NCBI RefSeq assembly: GCF_024399475.1
Contig: NZ_CP101620.1
Location: 1,283,608-1,347,607, forward strand
Direction: 5' to 3'
DNA length: 64,000 bases
From: Allocoprobacillus halotolerans
Lineage (GTDB): Bacteria; Bacillota_I; Bacilli_A; Erysipelotrichales; Coprobacillaceae
How positions within the stretch are numbered: the stretch's first letter is position 1; every line of letters starts with the position of its first letter. The notes beneath the pieces were generated by a model, which saw only the letters and a program-made list of their open reading frames with translations, did not search any database and was not told the origin of the DNA. A program made the translations under genes and the position numbers. Positions 48,477 through 57,325 of this stretch are shown one piece after another.

Positions 48477-50474
48477 ATGGGAACTGTTTATACAAATAAT
48501 AATTCAAAGAAGTATTGGATTATTGGGGGCGTGGTTGCTGTAGTGGCTGTTGTTGCAGTGGTTTTATTCTTTTTATTATCAGGCAATAATGACGAAAAAA
48601 AGCTCAAAGATTTTTATACATTAATTTCAGAAAAGAAATATGATGAAATGTATGAATGTTTAAGTGAAGAATCTCAAAAAACATATGACAAAGAAACATT
48701 TATAGCAAGAAATCAAAATATTTATGAGGGAGTAGAAGCGAGTCAATTCAGTATTGAGGTAACTGATGAAGCAGATCATCAATTAACTTATACTGTGAAA
48801 ATGAGTACTGTGGCTGGTGAAGTTTCTTTTGAAAATAAAACAATGATTGAAGATGGGAAAATTGTATGGAATGATTCATTTATTTTCCCAAATTTAACAT
48901 CTTCAGATAAAGTCAGAGTGTCAGAAGATGAAGCTAATCGTGGACAGATCTTAGACCGTAATGGGAAGATGCTTGCAGGTGTAGGAAAAGCTTATTCTGT
49001 TGGTTTAGTCAGAGGAAAATTGAATGGTGAAAATGACTATGATAAATTAGCTGATTTATTGTCATTAACAAAAGAAAGTATCCAAAAAACTATGAGTGCA
49101 TCTTGGATTAAAGATGATTCTTTTGTTCCATTGACAACAATTCCATCAACAGATACACAATTAGAAAATCAATTATTACAAATACCAGGTGTTCAATTAA
49201 ATACAGAAGAAGTGCGTAGTTATCCTTATGGAGAAGTGACATCACATTTAACAGGGTATATGCAAAAAGTAACAGCTGAAGATTTAGAAAAACATCAAGG
49301 TGAAGGTTATACAGAAAATTCTATGATTGGTAGAAGTGGTATTGAAGCTGCTTATGAAAAAGAATTAAAAGGAACAAATGGTGCGACTATCTCTATTATT
49401 GATGAAACAGGAAGTACTAAGGGTACTGTAGCAAAGCAAGAAAAGCAAGATGGACAAGATATTACTCTTACAATTGATGTTAATTTACAAAAAGATTTAT
49501 ACAATGCATTTGAAAAGGATCAAAGTGCCTCAGTCGCAATAAATCCAACAAATGGTGAAGTTCTTGCATTAGTGAGTACTCCATCATTTGATAGTAACGA
49601 TTTCATTTATGGATTCTCAACTGAAGAATGGGATGCTTTAAACAATGATAAAGCTCAACCATTAACGAATCGTTTTAGATCAACTTGGGTACCAGGTTCA
49701 ACAATGAAATCAATTACTGCGGCTATTGGATTAGAAACGAATTCATTAGATTCATCTAAAGATTTTGGGGCAGAAATGAAATGGCAGAAAGATTCTAGTT
49801 GGGGAGATTATTATGTCACAACATTACATGCACCTAATCCGAATCATTTAAAGAATGCTTTGATTTATTCTGATAATGTTTATTTTGCAAAAGCTGCATT
49901 AGAAATAGGAAAAGATAATCTTGAAAAAGGATATAAGTCTTTAATGATTGGTGAAGATATTCCTTTTGAATTAGCTTTAACAAAATCTCAATATACAAGT
50001 GATTCATTTGATAATGATATCCAGATTGCTGATAGTGGTTATGGTCAAGGACAAATCTTAATGAATCCCGTTCAAATGGCTTCTATTTATAGTTCATTGA
50101 TGAATGATGGAAAAATGATGACGCCTCATGTTGTTAAATCAACAGAATCATCTGTTTGGGCTGAGCCATTCTCAAAAGAAACAACTGATGAAATAAAAGC
50201 TGATTTAATTCAAGTTGTAGAAGATAATAATGGTACGGCTAATAGCTTAAAAAATAACCAATATCAACTTGCAGCAAAAACAGGAACTGGAGAAATTAAA
50301 GCTTCACAAGATGATACAACAGGAACTGAAATTGGTTGGTTATCAGTGGCTTCTACTGATTCATCAAAACCTATTGTCATTACAACAATGGTAGAAGACG
50401 TTAAAAATCGTGGTGGAAGTGGATATGTTGTAAGTCATGTCAAACAACCATTAATGTCATATTTACAAAAATAA
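48477..50474 (+). CDS. class B penicillin-binding protein with MecA_N-type domain
   Basis: A 665-aa membrane-anchored transpeptidase. TM helix about 12-35, an NTF2-like MecA_N domain (about 40-140, LKDFYTLISEKKYDEMYE), a PBP dimerisation domain (RGQILDRNGKMLAGVG, about 160) and the transpeptidase with GSTMK (Ser about 407), SDN (about 465) and KTGTGE (about 601). It cross-links peptidoglycan. The domain order is that of low-affinity PBPs such as PBP2a or PBP5fm, but being native to the region it need not confer resistance. TATACT promoter near 48449; RBS GAGGAGGAAAAATA. Confidence 0.9.
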   Translation: MGTVYTNNNSKKYWIIGGVVAVVAVVAVVLFFLLSGNNDEKKLKDFYTLISEKKYDEMYECLSEESQKTYDKETFIARNQNIYEGVEASQFSIEVTDEADHQLTYTVKMSTVAGEVSFENKTMIEDGKIVWNDSFIFPNLTSSDKVRVSEDEANRGQILDRNGKMLAGVGKAYSVGLVRGKLNGENDYDKLADLLSLTKESIQKTMSASWIKDDSFVPLTTIPSTDTQLENQLLQIPGVQLNTEEVRSYPYGEVTSHLTGYMQKVTAEDLEKHQGEGYTENSMIGRSGIEAAYEKELKGTNGATISIIDETGSTKGTVAKQEKQDGQDITLTIDVNLQKDLYNAFEKDQSASVAINPTNGEVLALVSTPSFDSNDFIYGFSTEEWDALNNDKAQPLTNRFRSTWVPGSTMKSITAAIGLETNSLDSSKDFGAEMKWQKDSSWGDYYVTTLHAPNPNHLKNALIYSDNVYFAKAALEIGKDNLEKGYKSLMIGEDIPFELALTKSQYTSDSFDNDIQIADSGYGQGQILMNPVQMASIYSSLMNDGKMMTPHVVKSTESSVWAEPFSKETTDEIKADLIQVVEDNNGTANSLKNNQYQLAAKTGTGEIKASQDDTTGTEIGWLSVASTDSSKPIVITTMVEDVKNRGGSGYVVSHVKQPLMSYLQK

Positions 50475-50496
50475 AAACGGAGCAATCCGTTTTTTG
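50474..50496 (+). terminator. intrinsic terminator after PBP gene
   Basis: Stem AAAACGGA (50474-50481) / TCCGTTTT (50486-50493), loop GCAA, then TTT. Confidence 0.88.
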
Positions 50497-50564
50497 TTGT
50501 GTAACAAAAAGTTATTGATAAAGAAAATAGTTGTTTGATAGAATGAGTACAAGGAGGAAAAATT

Positions 50565-50723
50565 ATGAAAAAATTAATAACTACTATTTTTGCATTAACT
50601 TTATTATTTGGAGGAACATTTATTCATGTACATGATGAAAATTGTGGATATGATTCCCAAGCAAAAACAGGTTGTATTTATGAGGAAGTAGAACCATTTA
50701 AACATGAAGGACCTAAAGGATAA
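50565..50723 (+). CDS. 52-aa secreted peptide precursor (candidate signalling peptide)
   Basis: An open frame after AAGGAGGAAAAATT encodes MKKLITTIFALTLLFGGTFI, a clear signal peptide, followed by a 30-residue tail with two cysteines (NCGYDSQAKTGC) and an acidic end (YEEVEPFKHEGPKG). Promoter-like TTGATA (50515) and TAGAAT (50539) lie upstream. It precedes an RRNPP-like regulator by about 18 bases. Size, export signal and position match PapR/Phr-type pheromone precursors; that role is inferred. Confidence 0.65.
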   Translation: MKKLITTIFALTLLFGGTFIHVHDENCGYDSQAKTGCIYEEVEPFKHEGPKG

Positions 50724-51254
50724 AGAAAGAAGTGTATATTGTGAATAAACAATTTGGTGGTATCATAAAAATAAATAGGATTCAACATCGTTTAACTTTA
50801 AGATATATAAGTCATATGACTGGATTATCTAGTGGTTATTTGAGTCGTGTTGAAAGAAATAAGGAAGAAATATCTTTTGAGAATGTTCAAAAGATATTTT
50901 CCTTAATGAATGTAAAACTATATGATAATCATATTGATGGAGAGTTTGAAAGTGGTTTTTATCGGTTTATAAATGATGTTATATATATGAATGATTTTCA
51001 AGAATCATTTTCTAAGTTGGAACAATATAAAAAACAAATATGTAGTTCGTTTTCGTATATAAAATATTTATTGGCTGAAATGATTTATAAAGTAAATACA
51101 GAAAATATTGTCAAAATACAAGATTACTTTTATTTAGAAGATTATTTTGATTATTTAGAGGATTATCAAAAAGTGTTATATTATGAATATATCGGATTGT
51201 TCTTTTATAATAAGTTCTGAAGTATCCGAGTGAAGGATACGGAAGAACTCAATG

Positions 51255-51284
51255 GGCATTTCCCGCAGCTTGCTGCGTAATGCC
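51255..51284. repeat. left-end hairpin of IS200-type element
   Basis: Nested stem GGCATT / AATGCC (51255-51260, 51279-51284) and CGCAGC / GCTGCG (51264-51269, 51272-51277), the kind of structure TnpA recognises. Confidence 0.75.
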
Positions 51285-51291
51285 GAACGAA

Positions 51292-51334
51292 GTATGATAT
51301 AATAAATTGTGTAAAACAATTTATTATATCATAC
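51292..51334. terminator. 19-bp perfect hairpin upstream of tnpA
   Basis: 51292-51310 pairs perfectly with 51316-51334, loop GTAAA. In IS200 relatives such a hairpin stops outside transcription from reaching tnpA; the same role is likely here. Confidence 0.8.
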
Positions 51335-51353
51335 GAGAGTGAGGGCGATGCTA

Positions 51354-51800
51354 ATGGGAAATAGTCAATTTATACATCTATCACATAATGTGAGTAATCT
51401 TGTTTACCACATTGTCTGTCCGGCAAAATATCGTCGCGTAGTATTTGATGATTCTGTTGAAGAACATCTGAAGCAAATTTGCCTTGGGATAGAACTGAGA
51501 TATGATTATATACATTTTCTTGAAATAGGGGCAGACAAAGATCATGTGCATTTTCTTGTTCAAAGTACACCTGAGTATGCTCCTTCAAAATTGGTAAAAA
51601 TCATAAAAAGTATAACTGCAAGGCAAATATTTGTTGAGTGTCCGCAAGTCAAAAAACAACTATGGGGAGGACAATTCTGGAGCGACGGATATTTTATCGC
51701 ATCTGTCGGTAAAAATCAAAACGAAAAAGTAATCAGAGAATATGTGAAAGAACAGGGTAAACAAGATACGGAATATAAGCAGTTGTATTTGAGTATATGA
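51354..51800 (+). CDS. tnpA: IS200-type Y1 (HUH) transposase TnpA
   Basis: A 148-aa single-strand transposase. Seen: YHIVCPAKYRRVVFD at the N-terminus, the HUH motif in DKDHVHFLVQ, the LWGGQFWSDGYFIASVG region and the catalytic tyrosine in IREYVKEQGK. ATG 51354 has GAGG nine bases upstream; ATG 51348 is too close. Intact, so the element could be active. Confidence 0.95.
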   Translation: MGNSQFIHLSHNVSNLVYHIVCPAKYRRVVFDDSVEEHLKQICLGIELRYDYIHFLEIGADKDHVHFLVQSTPEYAPSKLVKIIKSITARQIFVECPQVKKQLWGGQFWSDGYFIASVGKNQNEKVIREYVKEQGKQDTEYKQLYLSI

Positions 51801-51829
51801 TAGCATCGCATAAGCGAAGCGTGAAGATA

Positions 51830-51847
51830 CCCGGGTCTTGACCCGGG
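51830..51847. repeat. right-end hairpin of IS200-type element
   Basis: CCCGGGTC (51830-51837) / GACCCGGG (51840-51847), loop TT; an unusually G/C-rich hairpin for this DNA. Confidence 0.75.
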
Positions 51848-52622
51848 GAGCTTCATTGGATCTGTATATAATGAGGCTATAAAATATTATGATAAAGCCT
51901 TAATGTTTCAAGGGAATGACTACACCAAAGCAATGCTGAATTATCATAGAAGTGCAAGTTTAACTTTTGTAGGAAATCTAATGGAGGCATTGAATTGTGC
52001 ATTAGAGGCTAAAGAATTATTTGCAGAACAATTGAATATTAAAAGGTTAGCTTATATATTATTTCAAATGGCAATTATTTATGATCATAGAAAAGAATTT
52101 TCAAAAAGTGAAGTGTTAAATTTAAGATGTATAAAATTATTTAGTGATTTAAATATGAATGATGCAGTGAATGGCTCTTATAATAATTTGATTTGGAGTT
52201 ATATATGTTCATTTCAGTTTGAAAAAATTATTAATATAAAAGAAGAAGTTTTAAAAAATACGAATAATGATATAAGAATCTTATTTTATATATCATATAC
52301 TTACTATAAATTAAAGAATTTGAAAGAAGCGAAAAAATATATAAAAGAAGCCAAAAAGAATGTATCATTGCTTGAAGATGTCTATTTTATAGATATGATT
52401 AATGCTTTTTATATTTTATTGTTTGGTTCGAGTTATCAAAGAAAAGAAAAATATTTATTAAAAGCATATAAAACAGCAAAAAGAATTGAAACAGTAGAAG
52501 TATGTATATTTGTATTAGAAATCTTAAAAGATTTCTATAAAGAACATAATGAATATATAAAATGTATTGAATGTTTTGAATCTATGATGGAGTTTTATAA
52601 AAATGTGAAATAAAATGCTCAA

Positions 52623-52725
52623 AATTTGTGTAATATTTTACAAAAATTAGTATTTTTTATAAGTGATTAGTACAAAAATTGTGCAAAAATACACAATTGA
52701 AAATAAGTCTATAAAAAGGTACATT
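52623..52725 (+). promoter_or_regulatory. palindromic candidate operators and promoter of the secreted-protein gene
   Basis: AATTGTG (52677-52683) and CACAATT (52692-52698) form a 7-bp palindrome with an 8-base gap. About 52 bases upstream a related imperfect one, TTGTGTAA-TATT-TTACAAAA (about 52626-52645), occurs. A promoter TTGAAA (52697-52702) / TACATT (52720-52725), 17-base spacer, overlaps the second palindrome. Two sites five helical turns apart fit a dimeric regulator such as the interrupted RRNPP protein next door (inference). Confidence 0.5.
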
Positions 52726-52785
52726 TGAAATATAAGATAATTCATATATGAAAAATATCTTTAAAGAAAAAGGTGGACTTATTTA

Positions 52786-53157
52786 ATGAAAAAACTATTA
52801 GGATTATTATTTGCAGGGACAATGCTTTTTGCTGGAATTGGAACTGTACAAGCATTGGATAGTCAGCCAAGAGGACCGCAGTTAGATCCTGTGACAAAAA
52901 CAGCAACAAAAGATTGTAAAGTTGGTTCACTACGATTATTTACCTTGAAACATACAGCAAGATTTATTCCCAACAATTTAGGTACAGCTTGTTCTGTGCA
53001 AAATCACAGTATAAGTGCTATTAACCTTTCTTCAAAATTACAAAATAATGTAATTATTTCAAAAACGGTGTCAGCAGATGGTTTTACTTGTAATGGAAGG
53101 GGATATACACTGTATAATTCAAAAAATCGTTGGGCTTTTACGGAATTAGAGTACTAA
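52786..53157 (+). CDS. 123-aa secreted protein of unknown family
   Basis: It starts after AAAGGTGGACTTATTTA. Residues 1-23 are a signal peptide (MKKLLGLLFAGTMLFAGIG, cleavage after VQA). The mature part of about 100 residues is basic, has three cysteines (DCKVG, TACSVQ, FTCNGRG) and ends in RWAFTELEY. I do not recognise it. Its position before three ABC proteins and after a peptide/regulator pair suggests a bacteriocin-like effector or a transported/sensed protein, as in lactococcin 972-type loci; sequence similarity to that family is not evident. Confidence 0.6.
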   Translation: MKKLLGLLFAGTMLFAGIGTVQALDSQPRGPQLDPVTKTATKDCKVGSLRLFTLKHTARFIPNNLGTACSVQNHSISAINLSSKLQNNVIISKTVSADGFTCNGRGYTLYNSKNRWAFTELEY

Positions 53158-53163
53158 AAGCGG

Positions 53164-53193
53164 TAGTCAAGGCAAATATGTCTTGGCTATTTT
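53164..53193 (+). terminator. terminator-like hairpin after secreted-protein gene
   Basis: Stem TAGTCAAG (53164-53171) / CTTGGCTA (53182-53189) with an inner CA/TG pair, followed by TTTTAT. It may reduce, not abolish, read-through into the ABC genes. Confidence 0.65.
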
Positions 53194-53262
53194 ATATTGA
53201 AATATAAAATAGTGATATATTATAATATAATCAATTTATAAATCAAGGTTAAGGAGAATCAT

Positions 53263-55251
53263 ATGTTAGAAGTAAAAAATATCAATATATCTTTTCAAAG
53301 AAATATATTCAATAATGCCAATATTAAGTTTTATGATTCATGTATTCATGCGATTGTTGGGAAAAGTGGCTCAGGAAAGACAACATTTCTAAGAAGTATC
53401 ATTCAGGATTCTTCTCGTGTACAAATGGAAATATCATATAATGAAGAAGTAATCAGTGAAAAAGATGAGTTTGTCAGAAAGCATATTGGTTATGTGGATC
53501 AGCTCGGAAGCTATTTCCCTAATATGTCTATCAAACAGCATTTTTCTTTCTATGCCAAGATGAAAGGTGAAAAGATAAGTGTTCATGATATAAATGAGTT
53601 TTTATCAAGAGTCAATTTACATCATGTCAACATCAAGAAATCACCAAGTGTTTTATCTATTGGAGAAAGAAAGAGATTTCTGATAGCTTTATCTTTATAC
53701 TGTGATAAGGATATTATAATCTTAGATGAACCTACAGCCTCACTTGATAAAAAGAATATTGCTTTATTGAAAGAAGTCTTATTATCATTAAAAGATAAAA
53801 CTATTATTTTGACAACACATACACAGGAAATATTAGAGATATGTGATGTTGTATATAGGATAGAGAACCAACAATTTGAATGTGAGAAAAATGATAATGA
53901 TAAGTCTAAAAAAGAAAATAAGACACATGAAATCAAAAACTATCGTTTTTCACCAATCAAATACTTTCAATACAAGACACCAATACAATGGATTCAACTT
54001 ATAGGAATGATAGTGATTTCTGTGTTTATCTTGGCACAGTCATTACCATTAATACAATCCTTTTTGATTGCGAATACGATAAATCCACAAGTTACGAATC
54101 AATCATCAAAAGAAATGATATTTTTAAGAAATAGAAGTGGACAATTGTATTTTATGTATGACCCTATCATGGACTGCTATAATTCAAAACCATTTGCTCG
54201 ACAAGAATTAGATAAAATAGAACAATTGGAAGGTGTTAAGACAATTGAAAAAATTGATATGTTTCCTTTGTTTAATCCATCTACATATGAGAATTGTGAA
54301 AAATTTGAAGTGATTGATGAAAAAGGAAATATGCAAACATATGAATTTGATTCATATGGAAGCCGCGCGCCTGCTATTTATCCATATTATAAATATAATA
54401 GTTTTAATGATGGTGATAATGGAATATATATTAGTTCCATGTTATCAAAGATGTGTGATATTCAAGAGGGTGATATGATTAAAGCAAAATGGTATATACC
54501 TAAAAATCAATATATAAGAAATGATAATCCATATAGAGTTATATCTTATGTATTAAAGGAATTTGAGTTTAAAGTCACAAAAGTTTTAAAACCTGAAGAA
54601 GAATATACCACACCATCTCATGATATGATTGTCTATATTCCATATAGTATGTATAACGAAATATTAAATAGTATTAATCAAGATGATAAAGAAATTATGT
54701 CATCAAATGTTATAAGAGCTTCAGAAAAAGTAGATCCTGTTCCATATACAGTAGATGAATATGTTATTTTTGTAGATGAGGATTATGCAAGTGATGTTTA
54801 TAATGCTATTTTAGAAATGGACGATAGCTATGATGTGTATTCAACCTATATGTCATATCTTGATATAGATGCAATGCAACGTGAGGCATTTCAGACAAAA
54901 CTGATTAGCACAGGAGGTATTTGTGGTATAGGAATTATCGCATTTATAACGATTCAATATTTCTTGATGAAATCAAGAAAAGAAGAAATAGAGTTGCTAA
55001 GAAATAATGGAATAAAGAGGAAACAGATTTATCAAAGTATTCTTTTTGAAAATGGTGTTTATTTTATTGTGACATGTGGTATAGGATTGTTGTTATCTTA
55101 TTTATATCAAAGTTATATAGAAGATTTTACCAATGTACTTTTATTTAGTGGAGTGATTATTGTCATTAGTTTTGTTTTATTGTGTGTGAATGTGATTGTG
55201 TCACAATTTATCTTAAAGAAAAAGAAACGTGTAAGGAAAGTAAAACTATAA
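53263..55251 (+). CDS. MacB-like ABC ATPase-permease fusion, copy 1
   Basis: A 662-aa protein. The ATPase (1-215) has Walker A GKSGSGKTT, an unusual signature LSIGERKR, Walker B IIILDEPTASLD and H-loop TTHTQE. One membrane helix (about 240-262), an extracellular domain (about 270-540) and three C-terminal helices (about 555-650, with SRKEEIELLRNNGIKRKQI typical of FtsX) give MacB topology. It is nearly identical to the next gene except for residues about 297-483. Starts after AAGGAGAATCAT. Likely a mechanotransmission transporter for a secreted peptide or antibiotic. Confidence 0.85.
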   Translation: MLEVKNINISFQRNIFNNANIKFYDSCIHAIVGKSGSGKTTFLRSIIQDSSRVQMEISYNEEVISEKDEFVRKHIGYVDQLGSYFPNMSIKQHFSFYAKMKGEKISVHDINEFLSRVNLHHVNIKKSPSVLSIGERKRFLIALSLYCDKDIIILDEPTASLDKKNIALLKEVLLSLKDKTIILTTHTQEILEICDVVYRIENQQFECEKNDNDKSKKENKTHEIKNYRFSPIKYFQYKTPIQWIQLIGMIVISVFILAQSLPLIQSFLIANTINPQVTNQSSKEMIFLRNRSGQLYFMYDPIMDCYNSKPFARQELDKIEQLEGVKTIEKIDMFPLFNPSTYENCEKFEVIDEKGNMQTYEFDSYGSRAPAIYPYYKYNSFNDGDNGIYISSMLSKMCDIQEGDMIKAKWYIPKNQYIRNDNPYRVISYVLKEFEFKVTKVLKPEEEYTTPSHDMIVYIPYSMYNEILNSINQDDKEIMSSNVIRASEKVDPVPYTVDEYVIFVDEDYASDVYNAILEMDDSYDVYSTYMSYLDIDAMQREAFQTKLISTGGICGIGIIAFITIQYFLMKSRKEEIELLRNNGIKRKQIYQSILFENGVYFIVTCGIGLLLSYLYQSYIEDFTNVLLFSGVIIVISFVLLCVNVIVSQFILKKKKRVRKVKL

Positions 55252-55327
55252 GATAAGTTATCTGAAAGATAGGACTTCATTTATGATTATGCTACAATAG
55301 AACTATAAATTTTTAAGGGAGAATCAT

Positions 55328-57313
55328 ATGTTAGAAGTAAAAAATATCAATATATCTTTTCAAAGAAATATATTCAATAATGCCAAGATTAAGTTTTATG
55401 ATTCATGTATTCATGCGATTGTTGGGAAAAGTGGCTCAGGAAAGACAACATTTCTAAGAAGTATCATTCAGGATTCTTCTCGTGTACAAATGGAAATATC
55501 ATATAATGAAGAAGTAATCAGTGAAAAAGATGATTTTGTCAGAAAGCATATTGGTTATGTGGATCAGCTCGGAAGCTATTTCCCTAATATGTCTATCAAA
55601 CAGCATTTTTCTTTCTATGCCAAGATGAAGGGTGAAAAGATAAGTGTTCATGATATAAATGAGTTTTTATCAAGAGTCAATTTACATCATGTCAACATCA
55701 AGAAATCACCAAGTGTTTTATCTATTGGAGAAAGAAAGAGATTTCTGATAGCTTTAGCTTTATACTGTGATAAGGATATTATAATCTTAGATGAACCTAC
55801 AGCCTCACTTGATAAAAAGAATATTGCTTTGTTGAAAGAAGTCTTATTATCATTAAAAGATAAAACTATTATTTTGACAACACATACACAGGAAATATTA
55901 GAGATATGTGATGTTGTATATAGGATAGAGAACCAACAATTTGAATGTGAGAAAAATGATAATGATAAGTCTAAAAAAGAAAATAAGACACATGAAATCA
56001 AAAACTATCGTTTTTCACCAATCAAATACTTTCAATACAAGACACCAATACAATGGATTCAACTTATAGGAATGATAGTGATTTCTGTGTTTATCTTGGC
56101 ACAGTCATTACCATTAACACAATCCTTTTTGATTGCGAATACGATAAATCCACAAGTTACGAATCAATCATCAAAAGAAATGATATTTTTAAGAAATAGA
56201 AGTGGACAATTGTATTCAATATATGCTCCAGCATATGAAGATGAAATCATTCAACCTTTTTCTAAAGACGATATGAATAAAATTAAGGATATGGAAGGAG
56301 TGAAAGGGATAGAAACATTTACCTCTATAAAACTTTTTAATCCTCATAATACAGAAGAAGCACAAAATATGGAAGTCATAGATGAACAAGAAAATTCCAC
56401 AGTTTATTCAGTTGATGAAGGAAGTGGAGCGCCTGCTATTTTTCCTTACTATGAATATAATGATTTTAATAAACACGATCAAGGAGTTTATATTAGTTCT
56501 TGGTTATCAAAAATATATAATATTCAAGTAGGTGATACGATAAAAGCAAAGTTTTATGTACCATATCAACAATATGTTTTAGGTGATAATCCCTATAGAA
56601 AAATTTCATATGTCCTAAAAGAAGTTGAATTAAAAGTAGCGAGAGTACTAAGTGATGAGGAATCTTATTCATCAATAGCAACTGATTTAATGATTTATGT
56701 ACCTGACAATATATTTAATGATATATTAAATAGTGTTGACCAAAATGATGAAGAAATTATAACGCCCGGGATTATAAGAGCTTCAGAAAAAGTAGATCCT
56801 ATTCCATATACAGTAGATGAATATGTTATTTTTGTAGATGAGGATTATGTAAGTGATGTTTATAATGCCATTTTAGAAATGGATGATAGCTATGATGTGT
56901 ATTCGACTTATATGACATATCTCGAGGCAGATGTAATGCAACGTGAGGCATTTCAGACAAAACTGATTAGCACAGGAGGTATTTGTGGTATAGGAATTAT
57001 CGCATTTATAACGATCCAATATTTCTTGATGAAATCAAGAAAAGAAGAAATAGAGTTACTAAAAAACAATGGAATAAAGAGAAAACAGATTTATCAAAGT
57101 ATTCTTTTTGAAAATGGTGTTTATTTTATTGTAACATGTGGTATAGGATTGTTGTTATCTTATTTATATCAAAGTTATATAGAAGATTTTACCAATGTAC
57201 TTTTATTTAGTGGAGTGATTATTGTCATTAGTTTTGTTTTATTGTGTGTGAATGTCATTGTGTCACAATTTATCTTAAAGAAAAAGAAACATATCAAGAA
57301 AATACGATTATGA
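55328..57313 (+). CDS. MacB-like ABC ATPase-permease fusion, copy 2
   Basis: A 661-aa tandem paralogue of the preceding gene. In residues 1-296 I find four substitutions (N/K, E/D, S/A, I/T), and the C-terminal third is again nearly identical, but residues about 297-483 differ at roughly half of positions. Key residues (GKSGSGKTT, LSIGERKR, DEPTASLD) are unchanged. The RBS context GGGAGAATCATATG is also duplicated. A TACAAT -10 near 55292 may give it its own promoter. Confidence 0.85.
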   Translation: MLEVKNINISFQRNIFNNAKIKFYDSCIHAIVGKSGSGKTTFLRSIIQDSSRVQMEISYNEEVISEKDDFVRKHIGYVDQLGSYFPNMSIKQHFSFYAKMKGEKISVHDINEFLSRVNLHHVNIKKSPSVLSIGERKRFLIALALYCDKDIIILDEPTASLDKKNIALLKEVLLSLKDKTIILTTHTQEILEICDVVYRIENQQFECEKNDNDKSKKENKTHEIKNYRFSPIKYFQYKTPIQWIQLIGMIVISVFILAQSLPLTQSFLIANTINPQVTNQSSKEMIFLRNRSGQLYSIYAPAYEDEIIQPFSKDDMNKIKDMEGVKGIETFTSIKLFNPHNTEEAQNMEVIDEQENSTVYSVDEGSGAPAIFPYYEYNDFNKHDQGVYISSWLSKIYNIQVGDTIKAKFYVPYQQYVLGDNPYRKISYVLKEVELKVARVLSDEESYSSIATDLMIYVPDNIFNDILNSVDQNDEEIITPGIIRASEKVDPIPYTVDEYVIFVDEDYVSDVYNAILEMDDSYDVYSTYMTYLEADVMQREAFQTKLISTGGICGIGIIAFITIQYFLMKSRKEEIELLKNNGIKRKQIYQSILFENGVYFIVTCGIGLLLSYLYQSYIEDFTNVLLFSGVIIVISFVLLCVNVIVSQFILKKKKHIKKIRL

Positions 57314-57325
57314 AAGGATTAAAAT

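Larger units (their letters stand above)
51215..51860 (+). mobile_element. IS200/IS605-type element (tnpA only)
   Basis: About 646 bases with a single Y1 transposase, no tnpB, no terminal inverted repeats and subterminal hairpins at both ends (51255-51284; 51830-51847), as in IS200. The ends were set by restoring the TPR reading frame of the interrupted regulator; TCTG occurs at both junctions, so the exact cut may move by a few bases. Confidence 0.8.
50741..52613 (+). pseudogene. RRNPP-like HTH/TPR regulator interrupted by an IS200-type element
   Basis: The 5' part (50741-51214) encodes a Cro/CI helix-turn-helix (IIKINRIQHRLTLRYISHMT, GLSSGYLSRVERNKEEISF) and helical repeats. The 3' part (51861-52613) is purely TPR-like (YNEAIKYYDKALMFQ, NLKEAKKYIKEAKK). 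Joining YYEYIGLFFYNK to SVYNEAIKYYDKAL gives an exact 34-residue TPR spacing and one frame, so a single protein of about 410 aa was split by 51215-51860. The HTH-plus-TPR form is that of PlcR/Rgg/NprR peptide receptors. GTG 50741 is the likely start. Confidence 0.75.

Noticed and set aside
48477-50474. PBP with MecA_N domain as an acquired methicillin-resistance gene
   Set aside because: Composition matches its neighbours, no cassette genes are nearby, and such domain orders are common among native class B PBPs of Bacillota.
53622-53936. 104-aa minus-strand open frame repeated at 55687-56001
   Set aside because: It is the antisense shadow of the duplicated ABC ATPase region; its conservation simply follows from the duplication, and no RBS is present.
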